Origin: Blattamonas nauphoetae
Lineage: Eukaryota; Preaxostyla; Oxymonadida
Direction of reading: 5' to 3'
Length of the DNA stretch: 45,937 nucleotides
NCBI GenBank assembly: GCA_033064195.1
Contig: JARBJD010000467.1
Coordinates: 1 to 45,937, forward strand
Shown here: piece after piece, positions 8,799 to 18,566 of the stretch
Position numbering within the stretch: position 1 is the first letter of the stretch
How the letters are laid out: each line of letters starts with the position of its first letter
Program-made: the position numbers and the translations under genes
The notes under the pieces: model-generated
The model's database searches: none
Seen by the model: only the letters and a program-made list of their open reading frames with translations
Told to the model about the DNA's origin: nothing

Positions 8799-9391
8799 AG
8801 TGGCGTCACCAATACGTTCCATGTCAACAATTCGTGCTTTTTTCTGGAATTATCACTTTTGGTCAAACTAAGAAAAAAACAAAATTTTAGAATTTTCCTC
8901 TCACGCGATCCCGAGAAATCCTCAAAATACCTCTTTTTGGCCACTTTTTTAAACTGTTCTTGTCATATCTTCACAACCACTGAACCGATTTTGATGAAAT
9001 TTTTTGTAGACTCGTTTATTTGGAGATATAAATTTTTGAAAAAAAAATTTGAAAGAAATTATGGGTATCTGGGAAGATGTGAAAAAACGCTATTTTTCGC
9101 TCAACAAAATTTTATGGGAAAAATTTTTTTATTTTTTTGAGCGTCTTTTATCGATATATTTACGAAAATAATGTTTTTTCTTCGGTCTCAAACGGATGTC
9201 TGGTTATGGAAAAATGACCGTCAAAAGTTTGGAAAATGTGTGGCGTTTCACTGTATAACGTATTTTGAGGTTTTCTCGGGATCCAGTGGGAGGAAAATTC
9301 TAAAATTTTATTTTTTTCTTAGTTTGACCAAAAGTGACAATTCCAGAAAAAAGCACGAATTGTTGACATGGAACGTATTGGTGACGCCACT
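8799..9391. mobile_element. non-autonomous DNA transposon with 132-bp terminal inverted repeats
   Basis: Positions 8799-8930 and 9260-9391 are inverted copies of each other, equal in length and differing at about six positions (about 95% identical). Each starts AGTGGCGTCACCAATACG. The 329-bp core is AT-rich and contains no transposase. It includes a CTGAACCGATTTTGATGAAA phrase of a type often seen in Tc1/mariner-like and other short DNA transposons. No clear target-site duplication is visible (TTAT on the left, CTTA on the right), so the superfamily is left open. It is inserted next to a partial copy of the array's 3' module. Confidence 0.85.
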
Positions 9392-9394
9392 CTT

Positions 9395-9490
9395 ACCATT
9401 TATCAAACCGACAGAAATATGTCTCGCTTATCTTGTCGAAATAGGATGCGCCATTCATTTCCACCCTTCCACAGCCATCCACGATTTGTT
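9395..9490 (+). repeat. fragment of the array 3' module (inverted orientation)
   Basis: This is the reverse complement of the distal end of the module found after each minus-strand array gene (CTCGTTTATCTCGTCGAAAT-like, then CACAGCCATCCACGATTTGT). It implies that a further plus-strand unit once stood to the left and was lost or disrupted beside the transposon. Confidence 0.7.
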
Positions 9491-9836
9491 TGTTGTGTAT
9501 TTTTCTTTTTTTGGACTTCTTGCATGTGCACCATCGGCAGCGACAATCAGTTCTTCTTCATTCTCCCTCATTTTGTCTGTTCGATCATCGCTTTCTTTTT
9601 AGATAGCACTCTCACGATACTGTTTGGGCATTCCTCTCAATGCATATATTTCCATGTCTCAACAATTGTTTGGGCTCCATTTTTAGCACGCTTTGTCTCA
9701 TGTGAGTTCTCTGCGAGTCCGTTGAACTTGCTCGTTGTCAAGGATGATTCATTTGATTCTGTTCTTCTTTGTTTCTTTTCACGGACCAATTCATGTTTTG
9801 TGCTATTGCTTCATTCAGAATCAGTTTGTGACACAA
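9491..9836. other. 5' flank of array copy A
   Basis: T-rich DNA without a supportable gene, shorter than most other 5' flanks. It ends in the AATGGGATGATCC motif of copy A. Confidence 0.5.
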
Positions 9837-9849
9837 AATGGGATGATCC
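9837..9849 (+). promoter_or_regulatory. conserved AATGGGATGATCC start motif (copy A)
   Basis: The 13-bp motif lies 15 bp before the ATG of copy A. The same motif, exact or with one or two changes, precedes the ATGs of B (13833-13845), C (17487-17496), D (20016-20028), E (22631-22641), F (28345-28356), G (30720-30731), H (32925-32936), I (34989-35001), K (41389-41401) and L (43872-43884), always 13-15 bp away. This tight spacing suggests a core promoter or initiator. Confidence 0.6.
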
Positions 9850-9864
9850 TCCTCATCTTCATAA

Positions 9865-10943
9865 ATGAAAAAAGGACTTTCTCATTCGAGAACGTCTTCT
9901 GATGCCTCTTTGACTCCCCCACGGGATTCACATTCATCAGTAAACCCTGAACAGGAATTATTCCTGAGTTTCGGTCCAAAGTCGGATTTGTCGTTTGAAG
10001 ACAAATCATCGATTTACAATTCGCTTGTTGCCCTTGTGGAAGCGGGATACACATTTGACAATGCACTTCAAGACAGAGCAGCCCTGTTTTTGAAGAACCT
10101 CGAACCGAACTGGGGGGATAATTCAGATTATGCAGACAAACTCGTGACTGACCTCGTTCCCTCTTCAATTGGATCGCCTTCTGGCTTTTCTGAAAGCATT
10201 CTGACTCTCCTATCATCTCCCCACTCGATTGTGGTTGCTGCAACGATATCTTTCGTCAACCAAACATCATTCGCATCATCACACCAAATTCAATCTCATC
10301 TCGTGGAGTCGGATCTCATCAGCTATATCTTCACAACTATTCAACCTTACACACTGCCAATATCGGAAAAAAAAGGATATTCGAAAATCTGATCAACATC
10401 ATCGTCCGTTTCCTCTATCTCGCAGATCCGTCGTTTCTCAGTAAACTTGGCATCACTACTACGGTTGATAAATCCAATCATCGAGAAATGATTCTTCAGA
10501 AGGTCGTTCTTCCGTCGTCTCAATTTGTGACATTTCTGATCTCAAATCGGTACATCCTCAAAGGAACAGTATTCCATCGTTTCATGACTCTATTGCGTAC
10601 ACACATTCAAATAAGCCCATTTCATCGTCCAACATTGGAATTTGTTACCGCGTCTCCGATTGTGATGGCATTCACAAGTTGTCTCCCCTTCTTCGATTCC
10701 GAGACTCCTCTCTGGACCTCCCTCTTCAACATCCTCTCTTTTCTGTCTGAATGGAAGACAGAAGGCCCAGAAGTTGCCCAATCTGGGAAACGGATTCTCC
10801 AAGCTCTGTTTTCGGAAGGCTTCGAAGACACACTCGAACAGATGATGATGCATGAAAAGAGTGGAAATTCTGGTCTCAGTGTTGTCAATTGTTGTCACTT
10901 CATCTCGCACAAACTGGGATCGAATGTGAAAAAGCTTCGATGA
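9865..10943 (+). pseudogene. array copy A, ARM/HEAT-like family, one frameshift
   Basis: The only plus-strand member. The ATG at 9865 (MKKGLSHSRTSSDASL) matches the starts of copies G and L. Family blocks follow in order: LSFEDKSSIYNSLVALVEAG, LVPSS.GSPSGF, LLSSPHS.VVAA, LVESDLIS, then after a frameshift FLSKLGITTTVD, REMILQKVVLPSSQFVTFLI, FHRPTLEFV, SGKRILQALFSEGFEDTLEQ. The frame changes at an eight-A run near 10370, where relatives read GNEE; this could be a real mutation or a homopolymer error. The gene ends at TGA 10941-10943, and twelve bases later the copied SNARE segment begins, so the usual 3' module is missing. Confidence 0.8.
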
Positions 10944-10954
10944 TTGCTTCTCAA

Positions 10955-11425
10955 ATGACCCAATTAAAAGAAATTGGGGTAGTGATGAGTGAATCTTTGG
11001 ACGAGTCGACGCGGTCTGCCTCCTCCATCTCCATCACACCGTTTCATCCCATTTTTCTCGTCGTTGTCCCTCATCACCAAACCTCTTTCATCACAGAGAG
11101 ATTGATGCTCTTTCTGATGAAGTGGAGCAGAATAAAAGCAAGCTTGGAGTTCTCAATAAGACAATCGACAAACTCAAAAAAATGAAAAGTCTGTCTCCGT
11201 TTTCGAATCACCACTCGATATTTCTTCATCTTCTTCCCGTTTCTGATGCCTTCGTCATTTTATGCAAACTATCTTCCTATCCATCATCTGCATTTTGATC
11301 ATCATCAAACTGTCCCTCTGTTCTGATTATTCATGAAATCAGACAAGGGGCAATGGGCTGTCGTGATTGGACTCTGCATTTTCCTCCTTGTACTTATCAT
11401 AATTTTGCTAAAAGTCATTTTTTAG
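10955..11425 (+). pseudogene. truncated copy of the syntaxin-6-like SNARE gene
   Basis: It begins inside the equivalent of exon 5 (MTQLKEIGVVMSESLDESTR) and keeps the following intron, the EIDALSDEVEQNKSKLGVLN exon and the C-terminal membrane-anchor exon, ending at TAG 11423-11425. The N-terminal syntaxin-6 domain and the first part of the SNARE motif are absent. No promoter was copied with it, so it should be non-functional unless read from copy A just upstream. Confidence 0.85.
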
Positions 11426-11616
11426 TCTTTATTTCCACTTCACTCACAAAATCTCTTGTTTTCACCTGTATTTTAAACCAGATCTCCATTAAATATCTCA
11501 TCACATCTGAGAAGAACAGTACATCAAGTTTAACACGAGCAATTGTCTCGACATTAAGAGATAATTGTGTTGTGAAGATTTTAGACTAAGACTCAACATA
11601 TAGGATAGGACTGGCC

Positions 11617-12326
11617 TCACACCCTGCTCGCAATGTACCGACCGACAACTTCCACAAACCGAGCCTGTGTCACTCTCCTCTCCGCCCCTGCCACTTCCGT
11701 CAGCAATCGAATCGCTGTGTCGTTGTCGCAACTCACCCCGAACAGCCTGCACGCCTCAACCGTCTGCTGCGTGTTGAAGTTCCCTGTTTGTGTCGCGTGC
11801 ACGTAGAACGAGTTCAGCTGGCTTTCAATGTGCGGCGGCAGAGGCCCTCCCATCGGCGCCGGCGGCTGCGAGTATGGGGCGACAGAAGAAGGCGGCGGGT
11901 CCTGCGTGTGCCCTCCCGATCCGTACGGCGACGGCAGCTGCTGCGGGGGAGCCCCATAACTCGGAGGAGGGGCGGGCGGAGGGGGATTTGTGGCGCACGG
12001 CGGCGCGTAGCCCTGCGGCGGGTGTTGAGGGAAGTCTTCGGCGGGCGGAGCGGAGGGAGGGGCCGAGGGGATCGGCGTCTGCCCGTAGATGCTCTGCTGG
12101 AGGGTGTTCGGCTGCGGGGAGGGCTGCCCAGGAGTGGGGAGTGTTTGGGGAGGGGGAGGCGTTTGGTAGCTCGCATTCTGCGCATATCCCGACTGGCTCA
12201 GCGCTGGGTTGTACGCAGAAGGGCTGGAGTGGTTGTACGGTGCCTGGCCGTATGCGGGAGTGGGGGGCTGAGGTTGACCGTTCGGTTGAGATGGAGGCTG
12301 CTGCGTGGAGGAGTGTTGAGGGAGTC
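11617..12326 (-). pseudogene. truncated copy of the penta-EF-hand-like gene
   Basis: It corresponds to the C-terminal part of the gene at 38631-40110: a Pro/Gln/Tyr-rich linker (GQAPYN, PSAPPSAPPAEDFPQHPP) followed by the last EF-hand-like module (LNSFYVHATQTGNFNTQQTV...RYIASRV) and stop. In this copy the linker and the last module stay in one frame across a G-run that has one base fewer in the longer gene. No start region is present; it abuts the 3' module of array copy B. Confidence 0.85.
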
Positions 12327-12379
12327 AGAGCTGATAATGTATGCGGATGAATTCAAAAAATTATAATAAACCTCTAATA

Positions 12380-12727
12380 AACCGTGGATGGCTGTGAAAA
12401 GGCGGCAATGTGGGGCACATCCCATTTTGACGAGAAAACCGAGATGTGTTTCAGAGATGGTCCAAAAGTCGAGATTGGGAAAGACAATTTGGTCACAATG
12501 TGTCGTTCAGGGACGAAAGGAATTGGTTGGAGAGAGGACGGTTGACGATGTGACAGTCAAAGACAGCCGCGGTGAGAACGACGAACCCAAAACAGCACAT
12601 CACTTCTGGACGATTGGAGGTGATCACAGGATCAGTCCGTCGGCACCAGCAATCAAAGGATTCCCAACATCCGAGGAGAGTCCGCAGAAATGAGTTGGAG
12701 TCATTCGAGAAAGGTGGCTTCGACGTG
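12380..12727 (-). repeat. array 3' module of copy B
   Basis: A conserved ~330-bp segment directly after the stop of copy B. It contains the invariant phrases GACGGTTGACGATGTGACAG and CCAACATCCGAGGAGAGTCC (plus strand). It is open for about 100 codons on both strands, but changes between copies are not concentrated at third positions in the plus-strand frame, so I treat it as 3' UTR or spacer. Confidence 0.75.
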
Positions 12728-13819
12728 TCAATTGAGATGCAACCATCGCGGCTTTTTCGCATTCGATCCCAGCTTTTGCGAGATTGATTGCCACTCGTCC
12801 ACAAGACGGAGACCATGATCAACGCCCTTTGTGTTCATCAACATCTGTTCGAGTGTGTCTTCGAAGCCTTCTGAAATCAGAGCTGGCATCATCCAGATCC
12901 ACGATTGGATTGTTTCGGCACCTTCTTTAGTCCATTCTGTCAGCGAATCGTTGATGTTGTCGAGAGTACCACAGAGACAAGATCTGTCTTCGATGAAAGA
13001 GATACAACTTGAGAATGCCATCGCAATCGGAGATGCGAGAACAAACTCCAATGTTGGACGATGAAATGAGCATATGCGTAGGATTGTGCTCAAAAGAATC
13101 ATGAATGAGTCCATCAAGTTTCGATTGAGGATGTGTCGATTTGAGATCAGAAATGTCACATATCGAGACGATGGAAGAACGACCTTCTGAAAGATCATTT
13201 CACGATGGTTGTATTTATCAACTGCAGCAGTGATGTTAAGTTTCCTGAGAGATTCTGGAGATGCGAGCAAGAAACAGTCTTGGATGATTTCGATGAGATT
13301 TACGAATATCTCGTCATTTCCAGAAATTGGCAGTGTGTGAGAATGAAAAGGCGCTAACACATTGGGAACGAGATCAGACTCCACAAGACGATGTCGAATT
13401 TCTGTAGATGATCTGGATGTTGTTATGTTAAGGAATAACAACGATGCCCCAACCACCCTCGAGTGGGGAGATGACAGCAGAGTCAGAATGCTCTCAACAA
13501 AGCCAGAAGGTGATCCATCTGAAGAGAGAACGAGGTGATTGACGTAATTGTCTGCTTGTTCTCTAAAGCTCCACTTCGGTTCGAGGCTCTTCAAAAATCG
13601 GACAGCTCTGTCCTGAAGGGCTTTGTCAAATGGATATTCCTCCTTCACAAGTGAGACAAGTGAATTGTAAATCCTCGACTTGTCCTCAAACGACATTTTT
13701 GAGTTCGGAACGAAATGGAGGAATGGTTCTTCCTCAGGCTTGACAGTCGAAGGTGATTCGGAAGTAACACTCAAACAGGCATCAATGGAAGAGCTCAAAG
13801 CAACAGATTTGTCGTTCAT
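12728..13819 (-). CDS. array copy B, ARM/HEAT-like repeat protein, intact
   Basis: A protein of 363 residues from the ATG at 13819. An upstream in-frame ATG at 13858 would translate the conserved AATGGGATGATCC motif (as QWDDPS), and copy I starts at the equivalent of 13819, so the inner start is chosen. The whole chain looks alpha-helical: SFEDKSRIYNSLVSLVKEEY, FVESILTLLSSPHSRVVGA, LVESDLVPNVLA, EMIFQKVVLPSSRYVTFLIS, FHRPTLEFVLASPIAMAF, ISEGFEDTLEQ. The leucine-rich helix pairs and the LLSSPHS...A phrase are reminiscent of ARM/HEAT repeats. There is no signal peptide or membrane helix. Function unknown. Confidence 0.8.
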   Translation of the reverse strand: MNDKSVALSSSIDACLSVTSESPSTVKPEEEPFLHFVPNSKMSFEDKSRIYNSLVSLVKEEYPFDKALQDRAVRFLKSLEPKWSFREQADNYVNHLVLSSDGSPSGFVESILTLLSSPHSRVVGASLLFLNITTSRSSTEIRHRLVESDLVPNVLAPFHSHTLPISGNDEIFVNLIEIIQDCFLLASPESLRKLNITAAVDKYNHREMIFQKVVLPSSRYVTFLISNRHILNRNLMDSFMILLSTILRICSFHRPTLEFVLASPIAMAFSSCISFIEDRSCLCGTLDNINDSLTEWTKEGAETIQSWIWMMPALISEGFEDTLEQMLMNTKGVDHGLRLVDEWQSISQKLGSNAKKPRWLHLN

Positions 13820-14072
13820 GAAGATGAGAGATGGATCATCCCATTGATTACAATTCACTGAATCTCATCAAACTAGTTGAACAATGCGCGAATGGTTCTT
13901 TGAAATACAATCGAGACGTAAAGAATAATGAAATGAAACATCAACGATAACAAACATGTTCCTGCCTGGCACGTGAAACTTTAGTCGAGCGTGTCTCAGT
14001 CTCTGTCTCCAAAAGGGCAAGATTGTCTTTTCAAGTGTGAAGGGCTGAATAAGAGATGCGTTGGCCTGTTAA
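13820..14072. other. 5' flank of copy B
   Basis: It contains the start motif at 13833-13845 and a family-typical leader, including the AACATGTTCCTGCCTGGC phrase shared with flanks of D, K and L. No gene is seen in it. Confidence 0.55.
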
Positions 14073-14393
14073 TTGGACTGGACGGTGCCAACGTTGGACT
14101 GGTCGATTGACTTCGATTGGACGTTCTTTTCTGATCCTGCCCATATCATCCCCATTTCATCCACATTTCATCCTCATTCCACTTCTTCGATCTTTTTCAC
14201 AACCAAATGAATAGGACAACACGAAAAACAGCGAAATGGAGAGAATTAGGTCTTAATCAACGAACCATGATAAACGTGCTGATCCACCCACCATTGGACG
14301 ACATCGGCCAACACTGGACGTTGCGTTCAAACTCTTTTTTTGAGTTCACCTCAATTGCTTCATACCAAATCCTGAGTATATTCGCGATCCGTT

Positions 14394-14437
14394 GATTGGA
14401 CGGTCGATTGGACGGTCGTCCAATCGACCGTCCAATC
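14394..14437. repeat. 44-bp near-perfect palindrome
   Basis: GATTGGACGGTCGATTGGAC plus one G (14394-14414), a 2-base spacer GT, then the exact reverse complement (14417-14437). Each arm itself contains two ATTGGACG phrases. Confidence 0.9.
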
Positions 14438-14691
14438 GACACGAGTTGTGGGTTACAGTTCCTTCCACATTTCAACAAAGGTTTGATATTAAGGCTTATC
14501 TCTCACTTTTTATGTAAATCGAAGGTCTCATTTCTGATATGGACCACTTTTACATCGTCAATTCTGCTTCCTGCCGATTCAAGATGTGACCATTCGCGCA
14601 ACGGTTTGAGTCGTCATGAATCGTGTTTACTCTCATTTTGTTCTTATTTTTGCCACTTTCGTCTCGGTATTTCTCCGTCTCTCACAGGATC

Positions 14692-15321
14692 ATGGCATTA
14701 ATTCTTCGCAATGCAAGAAAGCTGCACAAACGCGCTGTCGGATGCCGTCTTATCTGAAAAGAAACGATCGACACTCGTCGAATTGAAAGAAAACGAAGTC
14801 TGAATGTTTTCAAAGGGATCCTCCGAAATGATGGACATATTGTTCCCTACTTCGAAAAAGGATGGAAGTCTGTTGCCATCGGTTTGTATCTCTCACTTTG
14901 TCACTTTTTATCCACTTTTTCCTCATATTTGCCCCTCCTCATTTATAAATTCCCTTTCCACCATTGGATTGGGAGTAAAAGAGAGATTTGAGCAGATGGC
15001 GAAAGTTGCTGAAGAGAAGAGTCAAGAAGCAGGGGATAGAACAGCAAGGAAGAAGGAATAAGATGCGAAGAAGAAAGAGTCGAGGACAGTCGTGATGCCA
15101 AAGGAAGCAACGACAGTTGAACCCAGAAAGATCAAGAAAGTCTGGAACACACTGTTGCACTAATTGTAACTCTTCAAACCAAACAGTGACCGAATCAATC
15201 GGTGAAGAAACGAAAGAATCAACAAAACATGTCGAGAAGCAAGAAGAACAGAAAGTTCAGGACAATGAAAGAGGATGCGAGAACAATGGAAGAGAAGAAA
15301 GAAAAGCAGAAACAAGCCTAA
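14692..15321 (+). pseudogene. spliced Lys/Glu-rich gene remnant, unidentified
   Basis: Three exons fit in phase: 14692-14881, 14976-15139 and 15208-15321, with introns of 94 nt (GTTTGT...GGGAG) and 68 nt (GTCTGG...GTGAAG). The first exon reads MALILRNARKLHKRAVGCRL and later VFKGILRNDGHIVPYFEKGW. The second gives VKERFEQMAKVAEEKSQEAG. The third is strongly basic and ends at TAA 15319. Two in-frame stops (TGA after residue 21 and TAA within the KKE/DAKKKE tract) make it a pseudogene as written. The composition suggests a nucleolar or ribosome-biogenesis-type protein, but I do not recognise a family. It lies inside the TTGGAC-bordered insertion. Confidence 0.45.
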
Positions 15322-15760
15322 CATATTCTTCAGAAGGAAGACAAAAATGAAATGCAAGAGGAGGAAGCGACAAATTGTGCCTTCCATAGTCATTCTTTAC
15401 GACACTCATCGTTTTGTCAACCTGGTTCCGACATTCACCCTCCCCTTTACTGTCAATTCATATTCGATGCCATTATTGCCAGAATCTGTTTACAGAATTG
15501 AGATATTGTGGAGGAAGAGAGAGAAATCGTTTTGATCAACCCATTTCCAACTCAAAGTTCTGTTCAAACAGCACAATTGACCTCCATCCGGTGAAACAAC
15601 ACTAATCTGCCCACAGAACACCTTCACTAGTCGTTTCGAATCATTTTGTCACAAGTTATTGAACTTCCCCCATTGCCCGGTTTTATGAACCACTCTTGCT
15701 CCCAAATAGGAGACCGGTCGTTGGACTGGACGATGCCACCTCGACTGGACGGTGCTTAAC

Positions 15761-16032
15761 AGTCCAAGAGATGCGATTTCTGGTGGCTGTTTGTGGCTCC
15801 GACTCGGTCCATTTGGAGCGGGACAACATGCACGTGTCGAATGGCCTGAACGAGTTGCGCCACAAGTTGCTCCATCCCTGACGATCCAGCATGCAGAGTA
15901 AACCCATGTGGATCAACAGAGCCGTCTGGAGTTGCTTGTATTCACTGATTTCGGATGGATGTTTGTTGATCGGTTCCAGGACCGAGAGTTAAGACGGAGA
16001 GGATAATCAATGAGGTGAACGATCATGAAACA
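15761..16032. repeat. inter-unit spacer module (5' flank type), between B and C
   Basis: It shares phrases such as TTGCGCCACAAGTTGCTCCA and GGATCGGTTCCAG-like ends with spacers at 18330-18530, 20930-21130, 42190-42370 and 44770-44950. No open frame is kept among the copies. Confidence 0.6.
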
Positions 16033-16392
16033 GATCGGAGGTGGCTGAATAATGGCGGGAATGTGGGGTGCATCCCATTTCGACGAGAAAATGAGATGTG
16101 TTTCAGAGATGGTCCAAAAGTCGAGATTGGGAAAGACAATTTGGTCACAATGTGTCGTTCAGGGACGAAAGGAATTGGTTGGAGAGAGGACGGTTGACGA
16201 TGTGACAGTCAAAGACAGACGCGTTGAGAACGACGAACACTCAAAGAGCAAACCATTTCTGGACGATTGGAGGCGATCCCAGAATCTGTTCGTCGGCACC
16301 AGCAATCAAAGAATTCCCAACATCCGAGGAGAGTCCGCAGAAATAAGTTGGAGTCATTCGAGAGAGGTAGCTTCGACGCGTCATTTGAGATC
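16033..16392 (-). repeat. array 3' module of copy C
   Basis: Same module as after copy B, with the GGTTGACGATGTGACAGTCA and GAATTCCCAACATCCGAGGA phrases. A small insertion near 16240 shifts the plus-strand open frame relative to other copies, which argues against coding. Confidence 0.75.
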
Positions 16393-17472
16393 TCACTGTT
16401 CAGTGAATTCCACATTCGATCCCAACACATTCGAGATTTGCATGCAATCTTCGATAAGAGAGTGGCCATAAGCTCCGTCCTTGGTATTCATCATCATCTG
16501 TTCGAGTGTGTCAACGAAGCCTTCCGAAATCAGAGCTTGCACCATCCGTTTCCCAGATTGGACCACTTCTTGGCCTTCTGTCGTCCAAATCTCCAGCGAG
16601 TGTTCGATGTCGATGAGAGAGTACCAGAGATGACCGCGGTTTTCGATGGTCGAGAGACAACTCGTGATTGTCATCGCAATCGGAGATGCGATAACAAACT
16701 CCAATGTTGGACGATGAAATGGGCAAATTCGAAGGTGTGTGTTCAAAAGTTTCATGAAGGAGTCCAACGAGGATCCATTGAGCATGTTCCGATTTGAGAT
16801 CAGAAATGTCACAAATTGAGACGATGGGATCACGACCTTCTGAAATATCATTTCACGATGGTTGAATTGGTCGGCTGTTGCAGTGATGCCAATATCGATG
16901 AGTGAGGAGGGAAATGCGAGTTTGATGCAACTGTAGAAGGTCTGCATGAGTGTGTCGATTATCTTTTCATTTCCTGATATTTGCACTGTGTGATGTTGAA
17001 GAATCGCTAACACTTTGCTGATGAGACCTGATTCAATGAGGCGACATCGAACAGTAAGCGATGAATATAATAGGGTTTCGTAGAGGAACCTCAACGCTGC
17101 AGCAACCACAGTCGAATGTGGAGATGACAGCAGAGTGGCAACACTATCAACAAAGCCATAAGGTGAACCATCTGAAGAGGGAACGAGGTCAGTGACTAGT
17201 TTCGCAAAATGATCAGTTCCGATCCCGATTGGCGTCAGGCTCCTCAAAAATTGGACAGCTCTGTCTTGAAGGACATTGTCAAAAGGGTAGTCAGCCTTTA
17301 CGAGGGCAACGAGAGAACAGTAAATCCGCGATTCGTCCAGAAACGATAAAACTGAGTTTTCATCGAAAACCAGAAAAGGGTGATGCAAGTAGTCCACAGT
17401 TGAATGTGAGTCAGGTGACTGATCTAAACAGGAGTCACTGGTGGTGCTCGAAGTTTCTGAATCGTTAATCAT
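16393..17472 (-). CDS. array copy C, ARM/HEAT-like repeat protein, intact
   Basis: A protein of 359 residues with an ATG at 17472, 14 bp from a GATCATCCCA start motif. It carries all family blocks: LSFLDESRIYCSLVALVKAD, LVTDLVPSSDGSPYGF, LLSSPHSTVVAAALRFL, RCRLIESGLIS, FNHREMIFQKVVIPSSQFV, CPFHRPTLEFVIASPIAM, SGKRMVQALISEGFVDTLEQ. It ends in SNVEFTEQ and TGA. The N-terminal 30 residues are Ser/Thr/Asp-rich and differ from neighbours, while the blocks are kept, as in the rest of the family. Predicted soluble and helical; function unknown. Confidence 0.8.
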   Translation of the reverse strand: MINDSETSSTTSDSCLDQSPDSHSTVDYLHHPFLVFDENSVLSFLDESRIYCSLVALVKADYPFDNVLQDRAVQFLRSLTPIGIGTDHFAKLVTDLVPSSDGSPYGFVDSVATLLSSPHSTVVAAALRFLYETLLYSSLTVRCRLIESGLISKVLAILQHHTVQISGNEKIIDTLMQTFYSCIKLAFPSSLIDIGITATADQFNHREMIFQKVVIPSSQFVTFLISNRNMLNGSSLDSFMKLLNTHLRICPFHRPTLEFVIASPIAMTITSCLSTIENRGHLWYSLIDIEHSLEIWTTEGQEVVQSGKRMVQALISEGFVDTLEQMMMNTKDGAYGHSLIEDCMQISNVLGSNVEFTEQ

Positions 17473-18566
17473 TGAGGTGAGTATTCGATCATCCCACGAC
17501 TTCGTGGATGTTGAAACGAAGATGTTTGGAAGAGAAACAGACGAAGAGCGTTTAGGAAATGATTCAGAAATGAAGATAAACAGAGAGAGAAAGACAACAA
17601 AAGCTCACCTCATTCACGATCAATCCTCTTACGAAGTTCCATTTCAACCAAAACACCCAACTCCTTCGAGTGGAACAGCAGCGGCCGTTGTGCATGTTCC
17701 ATCCGCTCCTTCTTTCGCGGACAGTCGATCGGAAGGAGCGAATCCACGCCTGTCACAAGAGTGTCCAGCTCAGCGTCGTGCAGTGCGTGGTGTTTGCGTG
17801 AGGTGAAGTCTTTCTGGCGACAGAGACACTCGCTGCGACGAGTGAAGTGTTGGACGAGGAAGAAGAGCGGTAATGATTCTGGTTCAGAGAAAAATAAGAT
17901 TGAGTTCAGAAATGGCTGATAAAGATGCATAAGAAGAGAATGTGTGGAGAATAATCAACAATTGTCAACCACACGATGGCTAAGCATCAACGAATGATGG
18001 AGTGGGAATGAAAAACTGGTGTTGTCGTCAGGATGCGATGAGCGACGTTTCTTCGACAGGAATGAATCAGTTCGTGCAGCGAGGACCAAAATTCTGGTTG
18101 TGTGCGGGTTTTGGTGAATGAAACAAAACGATGATGAAGAGATGATACAAATGGAGTGGGAAGGGCAAACACTGTCCAAAAGCGCCAGAAATCGTGTGAT
18201 CATTCAGCAATTCAAAAGAGCCATCTGAATTGCGGCTCGTTAGTATCTTCGATCCCTCCTTTCCGGTTACTGACTTTCCAACTTGGGTATTTTCCAGAAT
18301 CGACACCAGATCGGGATTTGCAGATTCGGTTGACCTTCGTTTTCGCTTCGAGATAAGAACGCGCTGTCGAACGGCCAAAACCAGTGGTGCGCAACAATTT
18401 TATCCATCCCTGACGATGCAGCATGCAGACTAAACCCCATGCAGATCAACAGACTCATCTGGAGTTGTTTTGATGTGTTGATTCCGGATTGTTGTTTGTG
18501 CGTCGGTTCCAGGAACGGGAATAAGGACTTGTCGAACAGGAAAACGGCGGAACACACTTCAAACAA
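17473..18566. repeat. 5' flank and spacer between C and D
   Basis: After the start motif of C the first ~450 bp are unlike other flanks and contain the GC-richer exon-like segment at 17610-17930. From about 18210 the sequence rejoins the common spacer type (TTTTATCCATCCCTGACGAT, GGTTCCAGGAACGG). Confidence 0.55.
17610..17930 (-). pseudogene. exon-like coding fragment, unidentified
   Basis: An open minus-strand stretch of up to 106 codons, clearly GC-richer than its surroundings, with a credible protein segment (HHALHDAELDTLVTGVDSLL, then KKERMEHAQRPLLFHSKELG and a charged C-terminus). It ends at TGA with GGTGAGC just beyond, so the stop and a possible splice donor overlap. It occurs only in this spacer. 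Probably a piece of an unrelated gene captured by the array; no family recognised. Confidence 0.35.

Larger units (their letters stand above)
10955..12326. repeat. segmental duplication of 37969 to about 39340
   Basis: The interval matches 37969 to about 39340 collinearly with a constant offset of 27,014 bp (27,013 after one G-run difference near 11985/38998) and only scattered substitutions. It carries the 3' half of the SNARE gene and the C-terminal part of the PEF gene. Both are intact further right, so this is the derived, truncated copy. Similarity fades near 12300-12330, where the array's own sequence resumes. Confidence 0.92.
14073..15760. other. insertion between units B and C, bordered by TTGGACTGGACG repeats
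   Basis: TTGGACTGGACGGTGCCA near 14073 recurs as TTGGACTGGACGATGCCA near 15711, and related TTGGAC/CCAATC phrases cluster at 14090-14130, 14290-14325 and 14394-14437. Between them lies a spliced gene remnant absent from other inter-unit gaps. This could be a mobile element or a repair insertion. I see no transposase, so the class is undecided. Confidence 0.4.

Noticed and set aside
11788-12366. Long Arg-rich plus-strand frames over the PEF copies (also 38804-39499)
   Set aside because: They are shadows of the Pro/Gln/Tyr-rich minus-strand linker; the minus frame matches the EF-hand modules.
12388-12693. Recurrent plus-strand frame VQKSRLGKTIWSQC...TVDDVTVKDSR in all 3' modules
   Set aside because: Differences between copies B and D fall on all codon positions, and single-base indels break the frame in several copies; treated as non-coding module.
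13820-13858. Upstream ATG of copy B (and similar ones in G and L)
   Set aside because: It would translate the conserved AATGGGATGATCC motif; starts aligned with other copies lie 13-15 bp inside.
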